From contig CANPYK010000002.1 of assembly GCA_947588605.1 (NCBI GenBank), positions 1 to 64,000 on the forward strand: a stretch of DNA of 64,000 nt. Reading direction: 5' to 3'. The translations under genes and the position numbers were made by a program. This DNA is from an uncultured Oscillospiraceae bacterium (GTDB lineage Bacteria; Bacillota; Clostridia; Oscillospirales; Oscillospiraceae). How positions within the stretch are numbered: the first letter of the stretch is position 1; each line of letters begins with the position of its first letter. Shown piece after piece: positions 1 through 8,042 of this stretch. The notes beneath the pieces are model-generated. The model was not told where the DNA came from, did not search any database, and saw only the letters and a program-made list of their open reading frames with translations.

Positions 1-79
1 ACTTGAAGACGCCCACCAGGCCCCAGTTGATGCCGCCGATTATCAAGAGGATAAGGGCGATCCTGTCCATGATCATCAT
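1..79 (-). CDS. DUF378 family small membrane protein (partial, C-terminus off the left edge)
   Basis: Only the first 26 codons lie in the window. They read MMIMDRIALILLIIGG followed by INWGLVGVFK, the hydrophobic start and the NWGLVG motif typical of DUF378/YuzA-like small membrane proteins. The start is ATG at 79, about 7 nt after a GGAGGG ribosome-binding site at 82-90. The family has no well-defined function; members are short proteins with two membrane segments. It is divergent from the dipeptidase to its right. Confidence 0.7.
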   Translation of the reverse strand, partial: MMIMDRIALILLIIGGINWGLVGVFK

Positions 80-175
80 GTGATCCCTCCTTTTTTGTTC
101 GCGCCCTTAATATGCCCGCCTCCCAACGCTTTTATTCTTCTGCCGGTTTTTGGATGCCTTTTTCCGATTTTGCTG

Positions 176-204
176 TTGTAAACAAAACCTGTTTCCTTTA
201 TAAT
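176..204 (+). promoter_or_regulatory. Predicted sigma-A promoter of the dipeptidase gene
   Basis: TTGTAA (176-181), 17-nt spacer, TATAAT (199-204). It lies 30 nt before the dipeptidase ATG, which has its own AAAGGGGG ribosome-binding site. Prediction from consensus match only. Confidence 0.6.
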
Positions 205-233
205 CATAAAAAGAAACGAAAGGGGGACTTTAA

Positions 234-1208
234 ATGAAGACCGTTGACCTCCACTGCGACACGATCATGCGTTTTTACGAGGGCGCGCACCTCAGGGACC
301 TTCAGGATGCCCACATAAGCCTGGAAAAGCTCCGAAAGGGCCAGGTCCTGGCCCAGTGCTTCGCCATCTTCGTGCCCACCCACGACGCCGCCCGCCGTTC
401 CGGCCTGCCCGACGACCCGGCGGCGTACTTCGACCGAGCCTACGCGGCCTACCTCCGGGAGCTCGCCCTCAACGCCGACGCCCTCGCCCCGGCCTATACC
501 GTCGCCGACGTCGAGAAAAACGAAAGGGCCGGCAAGGTCAGCGCCATCCTCACGGTGGAGGACGGCGTGACCCTGGACGGCCGGATCGAAAACGTGGACG
601 ACTACTACCGCAAGGGCGTGCGCATGGTGGCCCTCACCTGGAATTACGAGAACTCCCTAGGGTATCCTCAGAGCGGCGACCCCAAAAAGCACGCCCTGGG
701 CCTGAAGCCCTTCGGCATCGAGTGCGTCCGGCGGATGAACGAGCTGGGCATCGCCGTAGACGTGTCGCACCTCTCCGAGGGCGGCTTTTGGGACGTGGCG
801 AAGCATTCAAAAAAGCCCTTTATCGCCTCCCACTCCTGCTGCCGCGCCCTGTGCGACATCGGCCGGAACCTGACGGACGAACAGATCCGCGCCGTGGCCG
901 ACGCCGGCGGCGTCGTCGGGCTCAACTACTGCAACGCCTTCCTGCATCCTGTCTCCCGCCGGTTTGAGGACGATCTTACCGCCGTTTCCGAGCTCCTGCG
1001 CCACCTCCGGCACCTTGTGGCCATGGGCGGCGAGGACGTAGCCGCCCTGGGGTCCGACTACGACGGCATCGAATCAAAGCTGGAGTGGGGCGACTGCGGC
1101 GGCCAACAGCGTTTTATAGAGGCCATTGCCGCCGCCTTCGGCGAAAGGACCGCCGAGAAGATCGCCTATCAAAACGCCCTGCGGGCGCTCAAAGACATTA
1201 TCGGTTAA
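234..1208 (+). CDS. Membrane-dipeptidase-like metallopeptidase, family M19
   Basis: A 324-residue protein of the renal dipeptidase (M19) family, which hydrolyses dipeptides using a binuclear zinc centre. Expected metal ligands are visible: HCD near residue 7, the Glu of TVEDG near 109, His in DVSHLSE and IASHS, and Asp in GSDYDGI near 280. Length is normal. No signal peptide is seen, so it is probably cytoplasmic, as for most bacterial members. Its stop codon (1206-1208) overlaps the stop of the convergent surface-protein gene within a shared TTAA, leaving no room for a terminator between them. The substrate is not predictable; members act on L-D or D-D dipeptides. Confidence 0.88.
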   Translation: MKTVDLHCDTIMRFYEGAHLRDLQDAHISLEKLRKGQVLAQCFAIFVPTHDAARRSGLPDDPAAYFDRAYAAYLRELALNADALAPAYTVADVEKNERAGKVSAILTVEDGVTLDGRIENVDDYYRKGVRMVALTWNYENSLGYPQSGDPKKHALGLKPFGIECVRRMNELGIAVDVSHLSEGGFWDVAKHSKKPFIASHSCCRALCDIGRNLTDEQIRAVADAGGVVGLNYCNAFLHPVSRRFEDDLTAVSELLRHLRHLVAMGGEDVAALGSDYDGIESKLEWGDCGGQQRFIEAIAAAFGERTAEKIAYQNALRALKDIIG

Positions 1209-2452
1209 CCGGCGCGCAATGATTTATCCGCCATGCGCCCCAGGAACGCCGCCGCCTCGGCGCGGGTCAGGGCGTCGTAGGGGTGGAAGAGCCCGCCGGA
1301 CCCGGTGATCACCCCGCACCGCGTGAGGGCCGTGACGGCGCTTTGGTATTTGGCGGGCACATCCGGGAAGACGGTGTCGATGTCGCCGCCCCGGGCCTCT
1401 TGAGGAAGCGCCCGGTCCATGAGCCGGGCAAACTCGCCGCGCGTGACGCTCTCGCCGGGAGCGGCGAAGGACGTGTCGATGCCCCAGCGCCTTAAGTAGT
1501 CGTAATACCCCTCATACCACGCCCCGGAGGAGCCAAAGTCCCACCGGTCGTCGTAGTAGAGGGAGAGGAACCTGGCGCAAAGCGTCACGGCCTCGGCGGC
1601 AGTGACGTTCCCCTCCGGGTCGAAGAGGGTGGGGGCGCGCCCGTCCACGAAGCCTGTCTCATAGGCCCCGGATACCAACCTGTAAAACCAGTCCCCGGGA
1701 CGCACATCCCGGAACTGCCCGCCGTAGCTCCTGACCTTCCCGAGGCGGCCCACATACGCCGGGGTCCGGGTGACAGCCTCCGTCTTGGGCTGGACGATGA
1801 AGCTGATCTTATACCCCCGCCCGCCAACGCTGGTGCTGTTGAAGGTGTCCCAGCTGCGCTCCGTCACCCGGATGAGGCCCTTCCCGTCGCCGTTTCCCTC
1901 CAGGTACGTGATGCCGCTGGCGTCATAGCTCAGGATGACGAGGGAGTGTCCGGCGTTGCCGTTGTAAGACCCGTCGGCGTTGGACGTGGTGCGCAGCAGC
2001 GCCCCGAAGCCGATGCCCAGGCGCTGAAATTCGCTGTAAGAGGCACTGGAGAGGTTCCTGGCGGCGGTGTAGGAGCTCTTCCACCCCGCGTCCTCCCCGT
2101 GGTAGGGCACGTCCCCGAAGAGCGTGGCGTACACGGCGTTGGCGTATATGTAGCAGGAGGTCCCGGAATAGACCTGGCCGTTTGCGCTCTTGACGTAATA
2201 CGTTTTTCCCAACGGCACGTTCCGGCTCCCGATGGGCGCCGAGGCCCTGGATGTGCACCGGATATCCTCGTACATCTCCGGCGTCCCGGCAAAGACCGCG
2301 TCGAGCCTGGCGGCTAAAAGCGCGTCGCCGGTGAAATCGGCGGCCCGCAGGGCCCCGGCGCTCGTCGTATACCGGCTCCCGGCCTGGGCCGTCGCCGCAA
2401 GTGTGAGCGAGAGGACCAGCGCCAGCGCAAGAGAGAGCAGTTTCTTTTTCAT
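1205..2452 (-). CDS. Secreted SLH-domain surface protein with a cysteine-peptidase-like domain
   Basis: A 415-residue exported protein. It starts with a clear signal peptide (MKKKLLSLALALVLSLTLAA, cut near ATAQA). Residues about 70-215 hold a Cys in GTSCYIYANAVY and a His in AGHSLVILSYD, spaced as in papain-fold (CHAP/NlpC-like) peptidases or amidases; this assignment is tentative. Residues about 245-415 form three S-layer homology repeats (FRDVRPGDWFY, a second around GAWYEGYYDYLRRWGI, and FPDVPAKYQSAV), which normally bind secondary cell-wall polymer. It is therefore likely to be attached to the cell wall and may act on peptides or peptidoglycan. ATG start with a moderate ribosome-binding site. 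Confidence 0.75.
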   Translation of the reverse strand: MKKKLLSLALALVLSLTLAATAQAGSRYTTSAGALRAADFTGDALLAARLDAVFAGTPEMYEDIRCTSRASAPIGSRNVPLGKTYYVKSANGQVYSGTSCYIYANAVYATLFGDVPYHGEDAGWKSSYTAARNLSSASYSEFQRLGIGFGALLRTTSNADGSYNGNAGHSLVILSYDASGITYLEGNGDGKGLIRVTERSWDTFNSTSVGGRGYKISFIVQPKTEAVTRTPAYVGRLGKVRSYGGQFRDVRPGDWFYRLVSGAYETGFVDGRAPTLFDPEGNVTAAEAVTLCARFLSLYYDDRWDFGSSGAWYEGYYDYLRRWGIDTSFAAPGESVTRGEFARLMDRALPQEARGGDIDTVFPDVPAKYQSAVTALTRCGVITGSGGLFHPYDALTRAEAAAFLGRMADKSLRAG

Positions 2453-2493
2453 ACCATCACCACTTTTGCAGGATCTGCGTTTCCGCGTGACCC

Positions 2494-2522
2494 ATGATAC
2501 CGCAAAAAGCGACGGGAATCAA
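2494..2522 (-). promoter_or_regulatory. Predicted promoter of the SLH surface protein
   Basis: On the minus strand: TTGATT (2522-2517), 17-nt spacer, TATCAT (2499-2494), about 40 nt before the start codon. Confidence 0.5.
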
Positions 2523-2593
2523 GACAACCCACCAAATTGGTATGATTTACTTTAGTCTGCTAATCAATTCCGAAAGCTGTAATTGTTTGTAAT

Positions 2594-2622
2594 TTGCTTT
2601 TCGTGTCAAATGATGTTATAAT
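2594..2622 (+). promoter_or_regulatory. Predicted promoter of the chromate-transporter operon
   Basis: TTGCTT (2594-2599), 17-nt spacer, TATAAT (2617-2622), about 50 nt before the first chromate-transporter gene. AT-rich sequence flanks it. Confidence 0.5.
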
Positions 2623-2674
2623 GTTAAAAGACTAACAATCGAGGACGGCCCGCGCCGTTTCTCCGGAGAAGACC

Positions 2675-3274
2675 ATGGAGCTATTGAAAATGTTTCTCAC
2701 CTTCGCCAAGGTGGGCGTGATGACCTTCGGCGGGGGCTACGCCATGCTGCCCATTTTGCAAAGGGAGATCGTGGAAAAAAACGGCTGGGCCACGGAATCG
2801 GAGCTCACCGACTACTTCGCTATCGGCCAGTGTACGCCGGGAGTTATCGCGGTGAACACCGCCACCTTCATCGGCTACAAGCACAAGGGCGTTCTGGGCG
2901 GGATCGTCACCACCCTGGGTGTGGTTTTCCCTTCCCTGGTGATCATCTCCCTCATCGCGGCCTTTCTTGTGAACTTCGCGGACATTCCCGTGGTGCAAAA
3001 CGCCCTGGCGGGCGTCAACGCCTGCGTGGTGGCGCTCATCGCCTCCAGCGTTTTGAAGCTGGGGAAGTCCACCCTCAAAAATTCTCCCAGCGTCTGCGTT
3101 TTCGCCGCCGTGGCGGTGCTGGCCACGGTGGGGAGCTTTGTGACCTTCCCCCAGACCTGGTGGGGCCGGGCCCTCGATACCCTCTGCTCGCCGGCGGTGC
3201 TCATCGTTCTGGCCGGCGTCACCGGGCTCATCCTCTGGATGCCTGACGGCAGGAGGGGAGGGGAGAAGAAGTGA
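2675..3274 (+). CDS. Chromate transporter family protein, N-terminal-type half subunit
   Basis: A 199-residue short-chain CHR-family membrane protein. The family hallmark VGVMTFGGGYAMLP near the N-terminus and the GQCTPGVIAVNTATFIGY segment are present, followed by about five hydrophobic helices. Full-length ChrA has two homologous halves; here each half is a separate gene, as in the Bacillus two-gene systems that work as heterodimers. Known members export chromate in exchange for sulfate or protons, though in anaerobes the natural substrate is uncertain. Its stop overlaps the GTG start of the second half (GTGA), which points to translational coupling. Confidence 0.88.
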   Translation: MELLKMFLTFAKVGVMTFGGGYAMLPILQREIVEKNGWATESELTDYFAIGQCTPGVIAVNTATFIGYKHKGVLGGIVTTLGVVFPSLVIISLIAAFLVNFADIPVVQNALAGVNACVVALIASSVLKLGKSTLKNSPSVCVFAAVAVLATVGSFVTFPQTWWGRALDTLCSPAVLIVLAGVTGLILWMPDGRRGGEKK

Positions 3275-3864
3275 TCTTCCTGCGCCTCTTTTTTGAGTTT
3301 TTCAAGACCGGCCTCTTCGCCGTAGGCGGGGGCCTGGCCACCATCCCGTTTTTGCGGGATATCGGCGCCGCCACCGGCTGGTTTACGGACGCGGACCTCA
3401 CCACCATGCTGGCGGTGAGCGAGTCCACCCCCGGCCCCATCGGCGTCAATATGGCCACCTACGTGGGCTTCCACATCGGCTCCGCCCAGGGCCCCTTTCT
3501 GGGGATCCCCGGCGCGGTGATCACCACCCTGGGGCTCATCACTCCCTCCATCATCGTCATCCTCATCGTCGCCACCGTCCTGGAGCGGTTCCGCTCCTCG
3601 CGGTTGGTGGATTCCGCTTTCCGTGGGCTGCGCCCCGCCTCCACCGCCCTCATCTGCGCGGCCGGCCTGGGCGTAGCCAAAAACGTGCTCTTTGACTTCG
3701 GCGCCGCCGGGGGCCTTACCGCCGCCGTCCGTTGGCCGTCGCTCCTTTTGTGCCTGGCGGTCTTCGCCTGCACGCAACTGAAGTGGACGAAAAAGCTCCA
3801 CCCCATCCTGTTCATCGGCCTTTCCGCCGTCATCGGCGCCGTCTTCAAATTCGCCGGCGCGTAA
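3271..3864 (+). CDS. Chromate transporter family protein, C-terminal-type half subunit
   Basis: A 197-residue partner of the preceding protein, starting with GTG at 3271 and preceded by a strong AGGAGGGGAGGGGAG purine run. It carries the second-half CHR signature (GLFAVGGGLATIPFLRDIG, SESTPGPIGVNMATYVG) and several membrane helices. The pair is expected to form one anion transporter in the cytoplasmic membrane. An OhrR-type regulator follows 88 nt downstream in the same direction, so redox-linked regulation is possible but not shown. Confidence 0.87.
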   Translation: MIFLRLFFEFFKTGLFAVGGGLATIPFLRDIGAATGWFTDADLTTMLAVSESTPGPIGVNMATYVGFHIGSAQGPFLGIPGAVITTLGLITPSIIVILIVATVLERFRSSRLVDSAFRGLRPASTALICAAGLGVAKNVLFDFGAAGGLTAAVRWPSLLLCLAVFACTQLKWTKKLHPILFIGLSAVIGAVFKFAGA

Positions 3865-3952
3865 GTTGCCCCACCGCCGGCGCGGGTCAAATAAACGGAT
3901 AAGCCCTCCCCGGAGGGCCAATATATACAGATCCGACATTGGGAGGAGAAAC

Positions 3953-4399
3953 ATGGAAGACAACAAATACGAATCGCTGAAGCTGTCCAATCAACTCTGC
4001 TTTCCGCTTTACGCCTGCTCGCGGGAGGTGATCAAGCGCTACAAGCCCTATCTCGACAGGTTGGACCTCACCTACACCCAGTACATTGCCATGATGGTGT
4101 TGTGGGAGCGCCGTCAGGTCAACGTCAAGGAGCTGGGGGAATGCCTGTACCTGGACTCCGGCACCCTCACGCCGCTCCTGAAGAAGATGGAGCACAAGGG
4201 CCTGGTGTCCCGCACCCGCTCCGACAAGGACGAGCGCAACCTTATCGTCAGCGTCACCGACCGCGGCCTGGAGCTACGCGACAAGGCCCTCTCCGTCCCC
4301 GCCGAGATGGCCTCCTGCGCCCCCCTTACCCCCGAGGATTCCGCCACCCTCTACACCCTCCTCTATAAGATCCTGACCTCCGATCAGGATAAGGACTGA
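3953..4399 (+). CDS. MarR-family regulator, OhrR-like peroxide sensor
   Basis: A 148-residue winged-helix regulator. The N-terminus NQLCFPLYACSREVIKRYKP matches the OhrR subgroup, in which the Cys of the LCF motif (Cys16 here) is the reactive cysteine oxidised by organic hydroperoxides, releasing the repressor from DNA. The winged-helix region (NVKELGECLYLDSGTLTPLL, RTRSDKDERN wing) is intact. The start at 3953 is chosen for GGGAGGAG eight bases upstream; the frame is open further upstream but has no better site. No ohr peroxiredoxin gene is next to it; the upstream neighbours are the chromate-transporter genes, which may be its targets (inference). Confidence 0.85.
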   Translation: MEDNKYESLKLSNQLCFPLYACSREVIKRYKPYLDRLDLTYTQYIAMMVLWERRQVNVKELGECLYLDSGTLTPLLKKMEHKGLVSRTRSDKDERNLIVSVTDRGLELRDKALSVPAEMASCAPLTPEDSATLYTLLYKILTSDQDKD

Positions 4400-4422
4400 C
4401 CCCGCCGCCGCACGGATAAATC

Positions 4423-4458
4423 AAAGGTTTGCGCCGCTTTGCGGAGCAAACCTTTTTT
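4423..4458 (+). terminator. Intrinsic terminator after the OhrR-like gene
   Basis: A 10-bp stem (AAAGGTTTGC at 4423-4432 pairing with GCAAACCTTT at 4446-4455) followed by a T run to 4458. Confidence 0.75.
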
Positions 4459-4745
4459 GTAGGGGCGGGTTCTAAACCCGCCCTTAAGCTCCCCCTGGGG
4501 GAGCTGGCACGGCCAAAGGCCGTGACTGAAGGGCCCCCCGTCCCCGCCGCAGCGGAAAATAAAAACTGCGGCGAAGCCGCAACCTATTTGCCCCTCCCAC
4601 GAGGCAATGTTTCAGATAAGCAAAATCCGAACTGCTCCAAACGGGCGGGTTTAGAACCCGCCCCTACGAAACGGTTCGGAAAGACTCCTTGAAGTTAGGA
4701 TAAGCTTCATTTTGCCTGTAGGGGCGGGTTCCAAACCCGCCCTTA
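4459..4745. repeat. Cluster of three short palindromic repeats with a terminator-like hairpin
   Basis: This gene-free stretch holds three copies of a 21-bp palindrome with arms GGGCGGGTT and AACCCGCCC (4463-4483, 4643-4663, 4722-4742). They are joined to GTAGG or CCTAC at the outer edge. Between them lie CTCCCCCTGGGGGAG (hairpin) and a CTGCGGCGAAGCCGCAACCT hairpin near 4565. The same parts recur at many places in the window. Translations of this block give low-complexity Pro/Arg/Lys peptides with no homology that I recognise, so no gene is called. Confidence 0.8.
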
Positions 4746-4759
4746 CTTCTTTGCATGGC

Positions 4760-6709
4760 TTAATCCGGCTGTCCGATGCTCATCATATACCGCATATCCT
4801 CCTCTGAAATTCTTGCAAAATAGTGGTCGTAAAAAATCACATTGTTTTCATCGGAAAAATAAAACACAAGATCATTGTTGGCAAGCTGAAACTCGCCGTC
4901 GAAATAAAATTGTATTCGGTCAACGATATAGTCGTCATTCCACATTGTTACGCTGTCCAGGATCCGGCCGATCCTGTCCGCCTGTTCCGCGGTGAGCTGA
5001 ACACGGTACCGAACGGGCTTTAACCTGTTTACATATGGCGCTTCATCTACCGGCGCGGCATAAAAGGAAAGGGATCCCGCTTGATTTAGTCCATAAGGTT
5101 CCCCTCCAGCCTGATCCGCCACACGCGCGATCAGGCTCCCGCTTCGAATGTCCCACTCGACGGTATCGTAGGCGTTGAAGATCCGGTCGCCCTCCGAGCC
5201 GGCGTCGGCGCCGAGCCAGTTGAGCTTTGTGTTCATGGGCAGGAAGCACCGAAGCTCGCTGCCGTCCCCGGCGATGTACAGGGTCACGCTGGCGCCGTAT
5301 TCCGCCTCCGGGCCGGACACGCCGGCGGGGGACCTGTAGACGTAGCCCACGCCGTTGTCATAGACGACGTCCTGGTCAAAGGCGTCGTAGGACGGCACGC
5401 CGAAGACGTCCTCCCGGAGGTCGATACGGACGCAGGGCACGCTTTCGGAGAAGCCGGGGAAGAAGCCGTCGCGGATCTGACCGTCGGACAGGGTGACGGA
5501 CTCGTTCCACCACGCGGGGTACAGGAGGGAGACGTTCAGCGCCGCGCTCTCATAGACCGAAAGCTCGGGCGTTTGGGCCGAACCGGAAGTCCCCGTTGCG
5601 GTGGGTGTTGTTTCTGCTGGTCCCGTGCCGGCGGGCGTTGTGTCCGCCGGCCCCGTCACGGCGGGATCGACGGTGGTTTCGCCGCCCGCCTTGGGCTCCT
5701 CGAAGGCCGCGCCGGCGAAGGTACAGCCCACGGCGACGCCGGTGATGAAGGCGACGGCCAGGAGGACGGCCACGGTGGCCTTCGGCCGGCGGGCGATGAG
5801 CTCCACCCGTTCCCGGAGGGAGCGCTTCCCGCCGGCCATGGCGGTGGCGGCGCACAGGGGCGACACGGCCCGGGCGTTGTGGACGGAGAGGCTGATGAGC
5901 GTCCCGCCGTAGGACTCCCGCTGGGCCTCGCCCAGACGCCGGAGGGCCCCGGCGTCGGCGAAGAGCTCGCTGTCCTGCCGGGATTTGGACGCCGCCAGCC
6001 AGACCAGAGGGTTGAACCAGTGGATCGTCAGCGCCGCGCACCTCGTGAGGGCCCAGAGGCCGTCCAGATGCCGCCGGTGGCTGAGCTCGTGGGCCAGGAC
6101 GTGGCGGAGCTTTGTCTCGTCCGCCGCCGTCTCTGAGTTTACATAAATCGCGTTCAGGAAGAGGCAGGAGGACTCCAGCCCCTCCACCTCATAGACCCGC
6201 GCCGGAGCGTCCAGGTCGAGACGATGCCTCCGCCGGCGGAGGTTGACATAAAACAGCGTGTTCGTGGCAACAAAGACAGCCAGCACCGCCACGCTGCCCG
6301 TGACCCAGACCGTCTCGGCCACGTTGCGCAGGCTCAGGGTGGAGCGAAGCCGCTCAAAGCGCTCCGGCGTCACGTCCTGGGCCAGGATCACCGGTTCTTC
6401 CGCCGCCTCGCCCGTCGCCGCGGGCCGGGCGGGCGTGCCGGCGACCTGCCCCGCCGGGGAGTAGGTTACATCGTCCACCTCCCGAAGAAGGTCCAGATCC
6501 TGCCCCAATTGGGTGTGGGAGACGGGGGCCTCCACGTTCACGGGGCTGGTCCAGAAGCTCCCGGGGAGGAGCAGACGCACCAGCACCAGCGCCCAGAGGG
6601 CGTACCGCAGGCCCGGACGCAGCTTCCGCCCGAAGAGCGCCCGGATCAAAAGAACGGCCAAAATAAGCACGCCGGATGAGAGGATCCAAATAAGCTCGTT
6701 CATGATCAT
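4760..6709 (-). CDS. M56 (BlaR1/MecR1-type) membrane metallopeptidase with an extracellular sensor-like domain
   Basis: A 649-residue protein. Membrane helices at about 5-27, 36-52, 137-158 and 314-332 flank a cytoplasmic M56 peptidase domain with the zinc motif HELSH at 207-211 and downstream EL in QDSELFADAGALRRL. After the last helix comes a Thr/Pro-rich linker (about 340-375) and a roughly 270-residue outer domain that lacks the penicillin-binding motifs of BlaR1, so the inducing signal is unknown. The gene starts in an ATGA overlap with the blaI-like repressor gene. By analogy the protein senses an envelope signal and triggers cleavage of the repressor. A second in-frame ATG at 6703 is an alternative start. 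Confidence 0.85.
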   Translation of the reverse strand: MIMNELIWILSSGVLILAVLLIRALFGRKLRPGLRYALWALVLVRLLLPGSFWTSPVNVEAPVSHTQLGQDLDLLREVDDVTYSPAGQVAGTPARPAATGEAAEEPVILAQDVTPERFERLRSTLSLRNVAETVWVTGSVAVLAVFVATNTLFYVNLRRRRHRLDLDAPARVYEVEGLESSCLFLNAIYVNSETAADETKLRHVLAHELSHRRHLDGLWALTRCAALTIHWFNPLVWLAASKSRQDSELFADAGALRRLGEAQRESYGGTLISLSVHNARAVSPLCAATAMAGGKRSLRERVELIARRPKATVAVLLAVAFITGVAVGCTFAGAAFEEPKAGGETTVDPAVTGPADTTPAGTGPAETTPTATGTSGSAQTPELSVYESAALNVSLLYPAWWNESVTLSDGQIRDGFFPGFSESVPCVRIDLREDVFGVPSYDAFDQDVVYDNGVGYVYRSPAGVSGPEAEYGASVTLYIAGDGSELRCFLPMNTKLNWLGADAGSEGDRIFNAYDTVEWDIRSGSLIARVADQAGGEPYGLNQAGSLSFYAAPVDEAPYVNRLKPVRYRVQLTAEQADRIGRILDSVTMWNDDYIVDRIQFYFDGEFQLANNDLVFYFSDENNVIFYDHYFARISEEDMRYMMSIGQPD

Positions 6710-7077
6710 TTTCTCCCTTCCTTGAGGATGCGGTAGAGCTCGTCGATCTCCTCGTCGGTGAGCTCACAGTCCCGCGCCATGGTGCTGACGAGAAGGCCCA
6801 GACCGCCCGTCCGGACCCGCGCCAGCGTGTTTTTCGCCTCCTGCCGCACCGCGTCGTCGCGGCTGATCAGGGGATAGTATTGCTTGGCTCTCCCGGAGGC
6901 GTCCACCCGGACGGCCCCCTTGTCCGCCAGCCTTCCCAGCATGATGTTGATGGTGGCCTTCGTCCAGGCGGTGTCGTTTTCCAGCGCCCTGACCATGGCG
7001 CCAATGGTCAGGGGGGATTTGTCCCAGAGCAGGTTCATGAGCTTCCATTCGCCGTCGGACAGTGACAGTCTTGCCAT
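6706..7077 (-). CDS. BlaI/MecI-family transcriptional repressor
   Basis: A 123-residue winged-helix repressor with the family pattern: LSDGEWKLMNLLWDKSPLTI, then TKATINIMLGRLADKGAV (recognition region) and the wing GRAKQYYPLISRDDAV. The C-terminal helix forms the dimer and is the usual site of proteolysis. It is the first gene of a two-gene operon with the M56 protein and has an inverted repeat over its own promoter, consistent with autoregulation. No beta-lactamase gene lies nearby, so the regulated target is probably the operon itself or a distant gene. Confidence 0.88.
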   Translation of the reverse strand: MARLSLSDGEWKLMNLLWDKSPLTIGAMVRALENDTAWTKATINIMLGRLADKGAVRVDASGRAKQYYPLISRDDAVRQEAKNTLARVRTGGLGLLVSTMARDCELTDEEIDELYRILKEGRK

Positions 7078-7100
7078 AAAAATGCCTCCTCGCGGATTGG

Positions 7101-7147
7101 TTAACAGCTGTTATCCTAACCATACCACGTTGGATAACAAATGTCAA
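7101..7147 (-). promoter_or_regulatory. Promoter and probable operator of the blaI-M56 operon
   Basis: Minus strand: TTGACA (7147-7142), 17-nt spacer, TATGGT (7124-7119). Overlapping it are GTTATCC and GGATAAC arms flanking the -10 region, and a perfect TAACAGCTGTTA palindrome at 7102-7113. The arrangement is what is expected for an autoregulated repressor; that BlaI binds here is inferred. Confidence 0.6.
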
Positions 7148-7240
7148 CACCCAATTTACAATTTTTTTCGGTAGGGATTGTATTTTTTTCAAAAGATGAT
7201 AAGATAAGAGTCAGGAAAAAGCTTGAAAGGAGTTTTTCAT

Positions 7241-7951
7241 ATGGATCAAAACGAGTGGCGGCCCTATGGCGGCGTGACGCCGGCGGTGACGTTCAATCAG
7301 TACCTTTCGCGGACCTTCGGGTGGATGTTCGCGGGGCTGGCGGTGACCTTCGCGGTGGCGGCGGGCCTGTGCCTGACGGACGCGGCGTATATACTGGCGG
7401 CGTCCCCGGCGGTGGTGCTGGCGGTGACGGTGGCGGAGCTTGTGGTGGTCATCGCCTTCTCCGTCAGCATCCTCAAGCGCCCGGTGGGGGTGACGAGGGC
7501 GCTCTTTTTCACCTACGCGGTGCTGAACGGCCTTGTGTTCTCCATGTACTTTTTGATGTTTGAGATGACCAGCCTCATCACCGTCTTCGGCCTGACGGCG
7601 CTCTTCTTCGGCTTCTTCGCCCTGTACGGCATGAGGACACAGAGCGATTTGGGGCGGCTGCGGCCCATCCTCTTCGGGGGACTGGTGGCGCTGCTCCTCA
7701 TGGGGCTCGTCTCCGCGGTCTTCAGCTTCTCCGGGATGGAGACGCTCATCTGCTTTGCGGGCATCGCCCTCTTCGTGGCCTTCACCGCCTACGACGTGCA
7801 GATGATCAAGAAAAACTACGCCTATTTTGCCGAGAACGGCGAGCTCCTGGAAAAGGCGTCCGTCTACTCCGCCCTCCAGCTCTACCTCGACTTCATCAAC
7901 CTCTTTCTCCGCCTCCTCCAGCTCCTGGGCAGGACGAGAAGCAACAACTGA
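7241..7951 (+). CDS. Bax inhibitor-1 / YbhL-family membrane protein
   Basis: A 236-residue protein with about seven membrane helices and the family features: an N-terminal cytoplasmic tail with FNQYLSRTFGWMFAGL, an aromatic-rich core (FFGFFALYG), and the C-terminal AFTAYDVQMIKK and YSALQLYLDFINLFLRLL segments. Bacterial members (BsYetJ, E. coli YbhL/YccA) are membrane proteins with calcium-leak activity shown for YetJ or links to FtsH. The chosen ATG at 7241 follows AAAGGAG; an upstream TTG at 7223 is less likely because that site would then lie inside the gene. It is monocistronic as far as can be seen. Confidence 0.88.
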   Translation: MDQNEWRPYGGVTPAVTFNQYLSRTFGWMFAGLAVTFAVAAGLCLTDAAYILAASPAVVLAVTVAELVVVIAFSVSILKRPVGVTRALFFTYAVLNGLVFSMYFLMFEMTSLITVFGLTALFFGFFALYGMRTQSDLGRLRPILFGGLVALLLMGLVSAVFSFSGMETLICFAGIALFVAFTAYDVQMIKKNYAYFAENGELLEKASVYSALQLYLDFINLFLRLLQLLGRTRSNN

Positions 7952-8042
7952 CCGGTCCGCAACCACCGGTTGCGCAATTGCCTACCCGTATATATAGCGT
8001 TCTACCGGTACGTTTGGTATGCTCGACGTGAAAGGAGGAACT

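Noticed and set aside
2875-3990. 371-codon minus-strand open frame across both chromate-transporter genes
   Set aside because: Spans two real genes on the other strand, crosses their promoter and regulator start, and shows no motif.
4429-4692. Short frames in repeat blocks giving peptides such as RAGLEPAPT and GAGSKPAR
   Set aside because: These peptides are translations of the GGGCGGG palindromes and recur wherever the repeat does; they are not genes.
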